Of a stretch of 5,720 nt of DNA, positions 1-5,720 are shown one piece after another. A program made the position numbers and the translations under genes. The DNA lies in contig LGFB01000096.1 in assembly GCA_001508835.1 (NCBI GenBank), forward strand, positions 1-5,720. Direction: 5' to 3'. Within the stretch, counting starts at the first letter, position 1, and each line of letters starts with the position of its first letter. Source of the DNA: a bacterium 42_11 (GTDB lineage: Bacteria > Synergistota > GBS-1). Under the pieces are notes generated by a model, which worked only from the letters and a program-made list of their open reading frames with translations, searched no databases and had not been told where the DNA came from.

Positions 1-189
<189 letters not shown>

Positions 190-894
190 TCAAGCATCTT
201 CCTTATTAATTATAACATCGTCAAGCATTTCGATAGCTTTTTTAGCAGCATCTTTTTCAGCTTCTTTTCTACTTTTACCCACGCCCGTGCCTAAAATCTT
301 TCCTCTAAAAACAACCTTAACTCTAAATATAGGCTCATGATTTGGCCCTTCAATCGACATAAGTTCATACCGAGGAAGCTCCTTAAATCTTGCTTGAAGA
401 ATCTCCTGAAGCCTTGTCTTCGGATCCTTTATGGCAATAGAAATCTTATCAACCTCCTCTAAGAGTGACTCAATCAAAGGTAACAAAAACTCCCTTACCC
501 TTTCCAAACCACCATCCAAGTAAATAGCTCCTATGAGAGCTTCAAAAACATTAGCTAACGTGGATTTTCTCTTTCTCACACCCTGCTTATCATCGCCATT
601 TCCCAAAAGAATAAAGGGACCCAAGCCTATCTTATCAGCAAGATACGCTAGGGTCCCCCTGCTCACTATCTTAGACTTAATTAAAGCAAGCTCCCCCTCT
701 TTTTTCTCTGGATACCTCTTAAGCAAATATTCGCTAACAATTAAGGAAAGAACAGCATCTCCTAAAAACTCCATTCTCTCGTTATCCTTGCTAAGTCCAT
801 GCTCATGTGCATAAGAAGAATGTATTAGAGCCTCTTTTAAAAGTTCAGGATTTGAAAATCGGTAAGACAACCTCTTTTCGAGTTCGTCTATCAT
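190..894 (-). CDS. rnc: Ribonuclease III
   Basis: This is a double-strand-specific endoribonuclease that processes rRNA precursors and other structured RNAs in the cytoplasm; it acts as a homodimer. The 234 residues match the usual length. The catalytic RNase III domain spans about 1-150, with the signature NERMEFLGD at 38-46; E42 and D46 are metal ligands. The second metal-binding stretch is [15 protein letters not shown] at 113-127, holding the conserved E118. The position three residues before it is N115, where many enzymes (E. coli, Aquifex) have Asp. A double-stranded RNA binding domain covers about 157-225, from [10 protein letters not shown] to the Lys-rich [15 protein letters not shown]. 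The ATG start overlaps the fabF stop as ATGA. The only purine run, GAAGAAGG, sits 1 base before the ATG, too close to be a normal binding site, so translation probably depends on ribosomes finishing fabF. Linkage of rnc to acpP-fabF is common in bacteria. Confidence 0.97.
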   Translation of the reverse strand: MIDELEKRLSYRFSNPELLKEALIHSSYAHEHGLSKDNERMEFLGDAVLSLIVSEYLLKRYPEKKEGELALIKSKIVSRGTLAYLADKIGLGPFILLGNGDDKQGVRKRKSTLANVFEALIGAIYLDGGLERVREFLLPLIESLLEEVDKISIAIKDPKTRLQEILQARFKELPRYELMSIEGPNHEPIFRVKVVFRGKILGTGVGKSRKEAEKDAAKKAIEMLDDVIINKEDA

Positions 895-2123
895 ACCTTC
901 TTCAACACTAGAACAGCATTATGTCCTCCAAAACCGAAAGAATTCTTTATGGCTACCCTAACATTTGATTCCCTTGCCTCATTGGGAACATAGTCAAGAT
1001 CACACTCTGGGTCCGGAACCTCATAGTTAATGGTAGGATGAATCACACCTCCGTAAATAGCTAACAATGTGGCTATAATTTCGGCAGCTGCCGCCGCCCC
1101 CAAAAGATGCCCAATCATTGACTTTGTTGAGCTTATAGGAATTTTATACGCCCTCTCTCCAAAAACCTGCTTTATAGCCAAAGTTTCGGTTTTATCATTA
1201 AGAGGTGTTGATGTTCCATGAGCGTTAATATAATCTACCTCGTCAGGAGATATGCCAGCCTTTTCCAGCGCTTTCAACATCGCCTTGACCGCACCTTCTC
1301 CATCAGGGGATGGAGCAGTAATGTGATAAGCATCACAATTTGCAGCACATCCTACAAGCTCGGCGTAAATTCTCGCGCCTCTCGCCTTCGCTCTCTCCAT
1401 CTCCTCCAACACTATTACTCCCGCACCTTCCCCAATCACAAAACCATCCCTTAACTTGTCAAAGGGCCGAGACGCCTTGGCAGGTTCATCATTTCTTGTA
1501 GAAAGAGCCTTCATAGCGCAAAAACCAGCAACTCCAATAGGTGTAACCGCAGCCTCTGCCCCACCCGCAAGCATAATGTCGGCATCTCCTCTCCTTATTA
1601 TCTCGAAAGCCTCACCAATTGAATGAGCAGCACTTGCGCAAGCACTTACCGGTGCATAGTTAGGTCCTTTTGCATTATATTTTATAGCAACATAAGCACC
1701 ACTCATGTTGATTATCATCATCGGAATGAAAAACGGGCTTATCTTAGATGGGCCTTTTTCTAATAGAACCTTTATCTGCTCGAAAGAGGTGATAATACCC
1801 CCTTGACCGCTTCCTATGCATACACCAAAACGCTCCGGATTAAGTTCATCTACATTTAGCCCAGCATCTTTCATCGCAAGTTCAGAAGCCACAAGTGAAA
1901 ACTGGATAACCCTATCAAGCCGTTTCTGCTCCTTCTTATCAAGATAGGGGGAGGGATCGAAATTTCTAACCTCCCCAGCTATCTGAGAATCAAGTCCAGA
2001 AGGATCGAAAGAGGTTATTCTTTCTATGCCGTTTTTCCCTTCCTTAAGAGCTTGCCAAAATTCTTCCACGCCTATTCCTATTGGAGAAACCACACCAGCA
2101 CCTGTAATAGCAACCCTTCGCAA
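891..2123 (-). CDS. fabF: Beta-ketoacyl-ACP synthase II (FabF)
   Basis: This enzyme elongates acyl chains by decarboxylative condensation of malonyl-ACP with acyl-enzyme in cytoplasmic type II fatty acid synthesis. Numbered from the TTG at 2123 (410 residues, the normal length), the thiolase-fold Cys-His-His active site is complete: C162 in [10 protein letters not shown]302 in [11 protein letters not shown] and H339 in [12 protein letters not shown], with the supporting K334. The C-terminal NSFGFGGHN carries the gating Phe and Gly-rich loop. The two His residues exclude FabH, and the sequence looks like FabF rather than FabB. A longer reading begins at GTG 2132 and adds three residues, but that GTG lies within the AAAGGGG binding site. 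TTG 2123 has an 8-base spacer and gives [14 protein letters not shown], the usual family start. The gene follows acpP by 13 bases and overlaps rnc by 4 bases, so it is co-transcribed with both. Confidence 0.97.
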   Translation of the reverse strand: MRRVAITGAGVVSPIGIGVEEFWQALKEGKNGIERITSFDPSGLDSQIAGEVRNFDPSPYLDKKEQKRLDRVIQFSLVASELAMKDAGLNVDELNPERFGVCIGSGQGGIITSFEQIKVLLEKGPSKISPFFIPMMIINMSGAYVAIKYNAKGPNYAPVSACASAAHSIGEAFEIIRRGDADIMLAGGAEAAVTPIGVAGFCAMKALSTRNDEPAKASRPFDKLRDGFVIGEGAGVIVLEEMERAKARGARIYAELVGCAANCDAYHITAPSPDGEGAVKAMLKALEKAGISPDEVDYINAHGTSTPLNDKTETLAIKQVFGERAYKIPISSTKSMIGHLLGAAAAAEIIATLLAIYGGVIHPTINYEVPDPECDLDYVPNEARESNVRVAIKNSFGFGGHNAVLVLKKV

Positions 2124-2131
2124 GAACGTCA

Positions 2132-2138
2132 CCCCTTT
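2132..2138 (-). promoter_or_regulatory. Shine-Dalgarno sequence of fabF
   Basis: AAAGGGG followed by TGA resembles the extended ribosome-binding consensus AAGGAGGTGA. It overlaps the acpP TAA stop by two bases and ends 8 bases before the TTG at 2123. It contains the GTG at 2132, which has no spacer of its own. The TTG is therefore the better start. Confidence 0.65.
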
Positions 2139-2382
2139 AGTCTTCTATCCCAAGCTTATTTTTAATGTAGTCAACAGCAGCGCCTACGGTGGTTAGCTTT
2201 TCAGCATCCTCATCAGGGATCTCAATATCAAATTCTTCTTCTATTGCCATGATCAATTCTACAATATCAAGAGAATCCGCTCCCAGATCGTCGATAAAAG
2301 AAGCATCGGGTCTTATCTCAGATTCCTCTACACCCAACTTTTCAACAACTATATTCTTGAGTCTTTCAAGGATATCTTCCAC
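2137..2382 (-). CDS. acpP: Acyl carrier protein
   Basis: This is a small acidic carrier that holds growing acyl chains on a 4'-phosphopantetheine arm and passes them between the enzymes encoded around it. From GTG 2382 it is 81 residues, close to the usual 75-80. The attachment serine is S37 in the [12 protein letters not shown] motif, the invariant DSL site modified by holo-ACP synthase. Acidic helix II follows ([19 protein letters not shown]), the docking face for the Fab enzymes. An in-frame GTG at 2391 would add MNE and give 84 residues, but it falls in the Shine-Dalgarno sequence. GTG 2382 is 8 bases downstream of the G run and gives [17 protein letters not shown], a typical ACP beginning. 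The gene lies between fabG and fabF with short gaps. Its binding site is the strongest in the window, which fits the high ACP demand of cells (inference). Confidence 0.97.
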   Translation of the reverse strand: MEDILERLKNIVVEKLGVEESEIRPDASFIDDLGADSLDIVELIMAIEEEFDIEIPDEDAEKLTTVGAAVDYIKNKLGIED

Positions 2383-2390
2383 CTCGTTCA

Positions 2391-2399
2391 CCCCCCTTC
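2391..2399 (-). promoter_or_regulatory. Shine-Dalgarno sequence of acpP
   Basis: GAAGGGGGG, followed by TGA, lies directly after the fabG TAA. It is a long G-rich match to the 16S anti-Shine-Dalgarno, if G-U pairs are allowed. It ends 8 bases before the GTG at 2382 and overlaps the alternative GTG at 2391. It is the longest such run in the window. Confidence 0.7.
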
Positions 2400-3143
2400 T
2401 TACATCACCATTCCACCGTCAATATTTATAACCTGACCTGTTATGTAGCTTGCGTCCTCAGAAGCAAGAAAAGCCACCAATTTGGCCACCTCCTCGGGTT
2501 TTCCTATCCTTCGCAGAGCAATTTGCTCCAAAAAGCGTTCTTTCATCTCCGCTGGTAGAGAAGATGTCATATCTGTCTCTATAAAACCAGGGGCCACTGC
2601 GTTTACTGTAATTCCCCTGCTTCCGACCTCTTTTGCAAGCGCCTTCGTAAAACCTATCACCCCTGCTTTAGCTGCGGCATAATTAGTTTGACCGATATTG
2701 CCAATTTCCCCTATGACAGAAGTTATGTTTATTATCCTGCCCCATCTTTTCTTAAGCATACCCTTTACAGCTTCCCTCGAACACAAAAAAACCCCCGTTA
2801 AGTCCGTATCTATAACTTCCCGCCAATCCCTCAACTTCATTCTAAGTAAAAGAGTATCTCTAACTATCCCTGCATTGTTAACCAAGATATCCACACCACC
2901 AAATTCTGAAGAAACCTTCTTAAACATTTCTGCGACATCTTCTTCAAGAGCAACGTTTGCCTTTACCGCCATAGCTACACCGCCGTTTTTTAAAATACTA
3001 TCGACAACTTCTTGGGCAAGCTTCTCACTTTTGGCATAATTAACAACAACTTTTGCACCACGATTGGCAAGCTCAATTGCTATTGCTCTCCCTATTCCTC
3101 GCGATCCTCCCGTAACAAGAGCCGTTTTCCCAAGCAAGCTCAT
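2400..3143 (-). CDS. fabG: 3-oxoacyl-ACP reductase (FabG)
   Basis: This enzyme uses NADPH to reduce 3-ketoacyl-ACP to 3-hydroxyacyl-ACP, the first reduction of each elongation cycle. At 247 residues it is a classical short-chain dehydrogenase of the usual FabG length. It shows the cofactor motif TGGSRGIG (11-18), NNAG (89-92), the catalytic S142 and the YxxxK pair Y155/K159 in [17 protein letters not shown] follows at 185-193, and the C-terminus is INIDGGMVM. The fourth member of the usual Asn-Ser-Tyr-Lys tetrad is changed: residue 114, in IDTDLTGVF, is Asp (GAC) where E. coli and B. subtilis FabG have Asn. The ATG is 1 base after the fabD stop. Its binding site GAGGGGG lies inside the end of fabD, with a 9-base spacer. 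FabG rather than another dehydrogenase is supported by the motifs and by its place between fabD and acpP. Confidence 0.97.
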   Translation of the reverse strand: MSLLGKTALVTGGSRGIGRAIAIELANRGAKVVVNYAKSEKLAQEVVDSILKNGGVAMAVKANVALEEDVAEMFKKVSSEFGGVDILVNNAGIVRDTLLLRMKLRDWREVIDTDLTGVFLCSREAVKGMLKKRWGRIINITSVIGEIGNIGQTNYAAAKAGVIGFTKALAKEVGSRGITVNAVAPGFIETDMTSSLPAEMKERFLEQIALRRIGKPEEVAKLVAFLASEDASYITGQVINIDGGMVM

Positions 3144-3144
3144 T

Positions 3145-4089
3145 TTAAATAACCCCCTCTAAAAAATCAAGGGTTTCCTTCAACGTTTTTTCATCCTCAA
3201 CCCTAAGAAGCTTAACATTTCTGTTAATAGACTTTATAAGACCAGACAACACCTTCCCCGGGCCAACCTCGATGAAAGCTTCTACACCTTCTTCTACCAT
3301 CTTGACCACAGAATCAACCCATTTAACAGGAGAAAAAGTTTGGTTTTTAAGCTTAAGCTTTATTTCATCACCCTTTACGGTTGGCAACCCATCCACATTC
3401 GTAACTATGGGAATCTGAGCATCTCTAAATGAAATCCTCTGAAATTCTACCCAAAGCTTTTCTCCCACTTCTTTCATTAACTCACAATGAAAGGGGGCGC
3501 TTACATTAAGCTCGACTACTTTTTTAGCCCCTCTTTCCTTAGCTAAGCTCAACGCCCTTTTAACTGCCTCCTTATGACCAGAAATTACTATTTGAGACGG
3601 AGAATTAATGTTAGCACAAGACAGAATCTCTCCCATCGCGCTCTCAAGGCATATTTTCTCAACCTCTTCTATAGGAAGCCCAATAACGGCTCCCATCGCA
3701 CCCACTCCTAAAGGAACAGCCTCTTGCATCCACTCTCCTCTTTTTCGCACAAGTTTAATGGCGTCAGGAAATTCTAAAACTGAAGAAGCAACAAGCGCTG
3801 TATACTCTCCTAAACTATGACCAGCAAAAAAGGCAGGTTTTATTTCAGGCTTCATATCCTTAAGGAGCCTCCAAAAAGCCACAGAAACAGCCATTATAGC
3901 AGGTTGAGTATTATAGGTCTTGGATAACTCTTCTTCCGGTCCCTCAAAGCAAAGCTTCTTTATGGGAATACCTAAAACGCTATCCGCTTCATCTAAAGTC
4001 TCATCAACAATCGGATATTTCTCTGCAAGTTCTCTTCCCATACCTACATACTGAGAAGCCTGACCAGGAAAAACGACAGCATATTTCAT
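3145..4089 (-). CDS. fabD: Malonyl-CoA:ACP transacylase (FabD)
   Basis: This enzyme transfers malonate from malonyl-CoA to ACP and so supplies the extender unit for FabH and FabF. The 314 residues match the family. All expected active-site elements are present at E. coli-like positions: the oxyanion Gln in FPGQ (Q10), the nucleophile S92 in GHSLGEY, the malonate-carboxylate-binding R117 in KRGEW, H201 in SAPFHCELM, and Q250 in NQTFSPVKW. The small ferredoxin-like subdomain lies at about 128-197. The ATG overlaps the fabK stop by one base (TAATG). A good AGAGGTGA binding site sits 9 bases upstream, inside fabK. Nothing suggests a polyketide-type acyltransferase, and the surrounding genes are all fatty acid synthesis. 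Confidence 0.97.
   Translation of the reverse strand: MKYAVVFPGQASQYVGMGRELAEKYPIVDETLDEADSVLGIPIKKLCFEGPEEELSKTYNTQPAIMAVSVAFWRLLKDMKPEIKPAFFAGHSLGEYTALVASSVLEFPDAIKLVRKRGEWMQEAVPLGVGAMGAVIGLPIEEVEKICLESAMGEILSCANINSPSQIVISGHKEAVKRALSLAKERGAKKVVELNVSAPFHCELMKEVGEKLWVEFQRISFRDAQIPIVTNVDGLPTVKGDEIKLKLKNQTFSPVKWVDSVVKMVEEGVEAFIEVGPGKVLSGLIKSINRNVKLLRVEDEKTLKETLDFLEGVI
3153..3159 (-). promoter_or_regulatory. Shine-Dalgarno sequence of fabG
   Basis: GAGGGGG lies within the last codons of fabD and ends 9 bases before the fabG ATG at 3143. It supports that start and suggests that ribosomes ending fabD re-initiate on fabG. Confidence 0.6.
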
Positions 4090-5054
4090 TAGGCTTCACC
4101 TCTTAAATATTTGGAGGATAAACCTTCCAAAACAGAATAAGCCTCCCTCATTATATCTTCTATTATTTCTTTAGCTGGCTTTATGTCTTTTATCAAACCA
4201 GATACCTGTCCTGCCATAACCGATCCCCATTCCACATCACCTTCCACCACTGCTGACCTCAGTTTACCAACACCAAGCTTCTCAAACTCTTCAATAGAAG
4301 CCCTTTCCATCTCTAGTCTTTCGAATTCTTTTGTCAACTTGTTTTTAAGACACCTAACAGGATGTCCAGTTATACGCGCTGTAACTACCGTATCCCTGTC
4401 ACCTGCATTTACTATTCTTTCTTTGTATTTTATATGAGCAGGACTTTCCAACGCACAAACAAATCTTGTTCCCATCTGGACTCCTTCCGCTCCCAAAGCT
4501 AAAGCAGCAACAAATCCTCTACCATCTCCTATTCCACCAGCAGCTATTACAGGAATACTAACAGCATCAACAACCTGAGGAACAAGCACCATGGTCGTTA
4601 GCTCCCCTATATGACCTCCTGACTCGGTTCCCTCAGCTACAACAGCATCGGCTCCCTGTTTTTCCACTCTCTTGGCATGAGCAACAGAGGCTATAACAGG
4701 GATAACCTTCGTACCCAGAGGTTTCAGAGCATCTATTACCTTCTGAGGGCTACCAGCACCAGTAGTCACAACAGGAACCCTTTCACGTTTCAAAAGCTCT
4801 ATTACATCATCAACATACGGAGAAAGAAGCATTATATTGACCCCAAAGGGTTTATTAGTCAACTCTTTCGCTCTTTTTATCTCCTTCTCAAGCCAATCAG
4901 CCGGGGCATTACCGGCTCCTATTATTCCTAAACCACCGGCGTTTGATACTGCTGCTGCAAGATCTGCATTAGCAACCCACGCCATACCTCCTTGAAATAT
5001 AGGATATTCCAAATTCAGCATTTCCGTTATCCTAGTTTTAAACCTTATTACCAT
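4089..5054 (-). CDS. fabK: Enoyl-ACP reductase II, FMN-dependent (FabK)
   Basis: This flavoprotein catalyses the last step of each elongation cycle, reducing trans-2-enoyl-ACP with NAD(P)H. It replaces the unrelated short-chain reductase FabI. The 321-residue TIM barrel belongs to the nitronate monooxygenase-like FMN family. It shows QGGMAWVA (21-28), the FabK signature EGTESGGHIG (141-150) with the probable catalytic H148, the phosphate-binding AAGGIGDGRG (171-180), GVQMGTRF (191-198) and a FabK-type tail WGSVMAGQVSGLI (276-288). Nitronate monooxygenase is the main alternative, but the tail and the position between fabH and fabD argue strongly for FabK. The ATG lies within the end of fabH (7-base overlap), with GGGGAGTGAT 10 or so bases upstream. 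FabK enzymes are naturally insensitive to triclosan (family knowledge). No FabI is seen in this cluster. Confidence 0.96.
   Translation of the reverse strand: MVIRFKTRITEMLNLEYPIFQGGMAWVANADLAAAVSNAGGLGIIGAGNAPADWLEKEIKRAKELTNKPFGVNIMLLSPYVDDVIELLKRERVPVVTTGAGSPQKVIDALKPLGTKVIPVIASVAHAKRVEKQGADAVVAEGTESGGHIGELTTMVLVPQVVDAVSIPVIAAGGIGDGRGFVAALALGAEGVQMGTRFVCALESPAHIKYKERIVNAGDRDTVVTARITGHPVRCLKNKLTKEFERLEMERASIEEFEKLGVGKLRSAVVEGDVEWGSVMAGQVSGLIKDIKPAKEIIEDIMREAYSVLEGLSSKYLRGEA
4096..4103 (-). promoter_or_regulatory. Shine-Dalgarno sequence of fabD
   Basis: AGAGGTGA is the closest match in the window to the canonical GAGGTGA part of the consensus. Its GAGG core is 9 bases from the fabD ATG at 4089. 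It is embedded in the 3' end of fabK, so fabD translation can be initiated independently as well as by coupling. Confidence 0.65.
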
Positions 5055-5720
5055 TCCAATATCACTCCCCCATAGGTCATTCCAGAACCGAAGCTAACAA
5101 ACATTATCTTGTCTCCCTTTTTTATCCTTCCATCCCTAACAGCCTCATCCAGAGCAATAAAAACAGTAGCTGCCGAAGTATTACCATATTTATCTAGGTT
5201 AACGATGGCCTTCTCTTTACTCACGCCAAATCTGTCTAACACAGCGTCTATTATTCTTAAGTTAGCCTGATGAAAAATATACCAATCTATATCTGCTGGA
5301 GTCATTCCATTCCTCTCCAGCAAAGATTTCATGAAAGCAGGGATCACTCTAACAACATACTTAAAAACTTCGTTCCCTTTCATATGCACGGTATGAAGCT
5401 TTTTCCTTACCGTTTCTTCCGTAGCTGGCATAGCGGCTAATCCTGCTGGAAGCTCTATGTAATCAGCCTTCGTTCCATCAGACTTCAAATCGAAGTCAAT
5501 TATTCCCCCATTTTCCACTGCTCTCATAACTACAGCCCCGGCTCCATCTCCAAAAAGAACACATGTATTACGATCTTCCCAATTAACGATTCTAGACAAA
5601 ACCTCCACACCTATAACCAATACATTTTTCCAATGCCCATTTTTAATACCAGGCTCAACAATAGCCATAGCATACACCGGGCTTGTACATCCCGCTTGCA
5701 AATCGAAGGCTCCAGCCCTT
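5048..5720 (-). CDS. fabH: Beta-ketoacyl-ACP synthase III (FabH), 5' end beyond right edge
   Basis: This enzyme starts fatty acid synthesis by condensing acetyl-CoA (or a branched acyl-CoA) with malonyl-ACP. The reading frame is open to the right edge; about 100 N-terminal residues are outside. The TTG at 5701 is an internal Leu codon, not a start, because the family sequence RAGAFDLQAGC runs straight through it. The Cys-His-Asn triad typical of FabH is complete: Cys (codon at 5689), His in FHQANLRI (codon at 5272) and Asn in YGNTSAA (codon at 5182). His and Asn are 30 residues apart as in E. coli. FGDGAGAVV, MKGNEVFKYVV and the C-terminal FGSGMTYGG are also typical. After the catalytic Cys the sequence is Thr-Ser-Pro, where most relatives have a small residue, then Gly and Phe or Trp. 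The gene overlaps fabK by 7 bases and ends in TAA. Confidence 0.96.
   Translation of the reverse strand, partial: RAGAFDLQAGCTSPVYAMAIVEPGIKNGHWKNVLVIGVEVLSRIVNWEDRNTCVLFGDGAGAVVMRAVENGGIIDFDLKSDGTKADYIELPAGLAAMPATEETVRKKLHTVHMKGNEVFKYVVRVIPAFMKSLLERNGMTPADIDWYIFHQANLRIIDAVLDRFGVSKEKAIVNLDKYGNTSAATVFIALDEAVRDGRIKKGDKIMFVSFGSGMTYGGVILEW
5061..5070 (-). promoter_or_regulatory. Shine-Dalgarno sequence of fabK
   Basis: GGGGAGTGAT lies in the last codons of fabH. Its GGGAG core ends 10 bases before the fabK ATG at 5054. It supports the ATG and means that fabK starts while fabH is still being translated. Confidence 0.6.

Noticed and set aside
533..814. Plus-strand open frame of 93 codons opposite rnc
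   Set aside because: It lies wholly within the well-supported rnc gene. Its product is low-complexity Ser/Leu-rich with no recognisable motif, as expected for an antisense shadow. The other plus-strand frames (for example 2189-2431, 2698-3039, 4183-4437) are rejected for the same reason.
1420..1462. Second TTGACA-like hexamer on the minus strand inside fabF, a candidate promoter for rnc-tyrS
   Set aside because: No TATAAT-like hexamer lies at 16-18 bases. The sequence is fully explained by conserved FabF codons.
2784..2796. G5-T7 run in fabG, a possible frameshift or slippage site
   Set aside because: The fabG frame is intact on both sides and encodes the expected GVFLCSREA region. No longer alternative product or stimulatory structure is evident, so programmed frameshifting is not supported.
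4300..4336. Possible internal promoter on the minus strand: a perfect TTGACA (about 4330-4335) inside fabK
   Set aside because: At the 17-base spacing the -10 position reads AGAGAT, which matches TATAAT at only two positions. It lies in the middle of a coding sequence.
4089..5054. Nitronate monooxygenase as identity of the FMN barrel protein
   Set aside because: The EGTESGGHIG motif and the C-terminal MAGQVSGLI tail are those of FabK, and the gene sits between fabH and fabD.
5699..5701. TTG at 5701 as the start of fabH
   Set aside because: Family-typical residues (RAGAFDLQ) continue upstream to the window edge, and a start here would leave only four residues before the catalytic Cys. The gene is truncated by the window, not short.

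Overview
This window is one densely packed operon read entirely on the minus strand. In transcription order, from the right edge to the left, it holds fabH (5' end off the right edge), fabK, fabD, fabG, acpP, fabF, rnc and the first part of a tyrosyl-tRNA synthetase gene, which runs off the left edge. I see no gene on the plus strand. I also see no tRNA or rRNA, mobile element, CRISPR array or long repeat, and no convincing promoter or terminator. No gap between genes exceeds about 25 bases.

The organism is a bacterium with moderately AT-rich DNA, frequent AGA/AGG and ATA codons, and Lys/Glu-rich proteins. This is the look of many thermophilic or anaerobic Gram-positive-like and deep-branching lineages, such as Clostridia, Synergistota and Thermotogota. 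The use of FabK instead of FabI and the gene order fabH-fabK-fabD-fabG-acpP-fabF fit those groups. I cannot name the phylum with confidence.

Region by region: 5048-5720 encodes most of the initiating condensing enzyme FabH. 4089-5054 is the flavin enoyl-ACP reductase FabK. 3145-4089 is the malonyl transferase FabD. 2400-3143 is the ketoreductase FabG. 2137-2382 is acyl carrier protein. 891-2123 is the elongating condensing enzyme FabF. 190-894 is RNase III. 1-168 is the N-terminus of TyrS with its class I ATP-binding HLGH motif.

FabD loads malonate onto ACP. FabH makes the first acetoacetyl-ACP, FabF elongates, FabG reduces the ketone and FabK reduces the enoyl group. Only the dehydratase (FabZ/FabA) of the elongation cycle is missing, and it must lie elsewhere. 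rnc and tyrS are RNA-related genes riding on the same transcript.

The genes are tightly coupled: fabH/fabK overlap by 7 bases, fabK/fabD by 1 and fabF/rnc by 4, and fabD/fabG are 1 base apart. Most starts have a G-rich Shine-Dalgarno sequence about 8-11 bases upstream. For acpP, fabF and tyrS that sequence itself contains an in-frame GTG, so a longest-ORF start would be 9-12 bases too far upstream.

I found no previously undescribed system here. The points worth a second look are a few substitutions at conserved active-site positions (FabG Asn to Asp, RNase III Asp to Asn, and an unusual Cys-Thr-Ser-Pro in FabH), the start-codon pattern, and the rnc-tyrS linkage.
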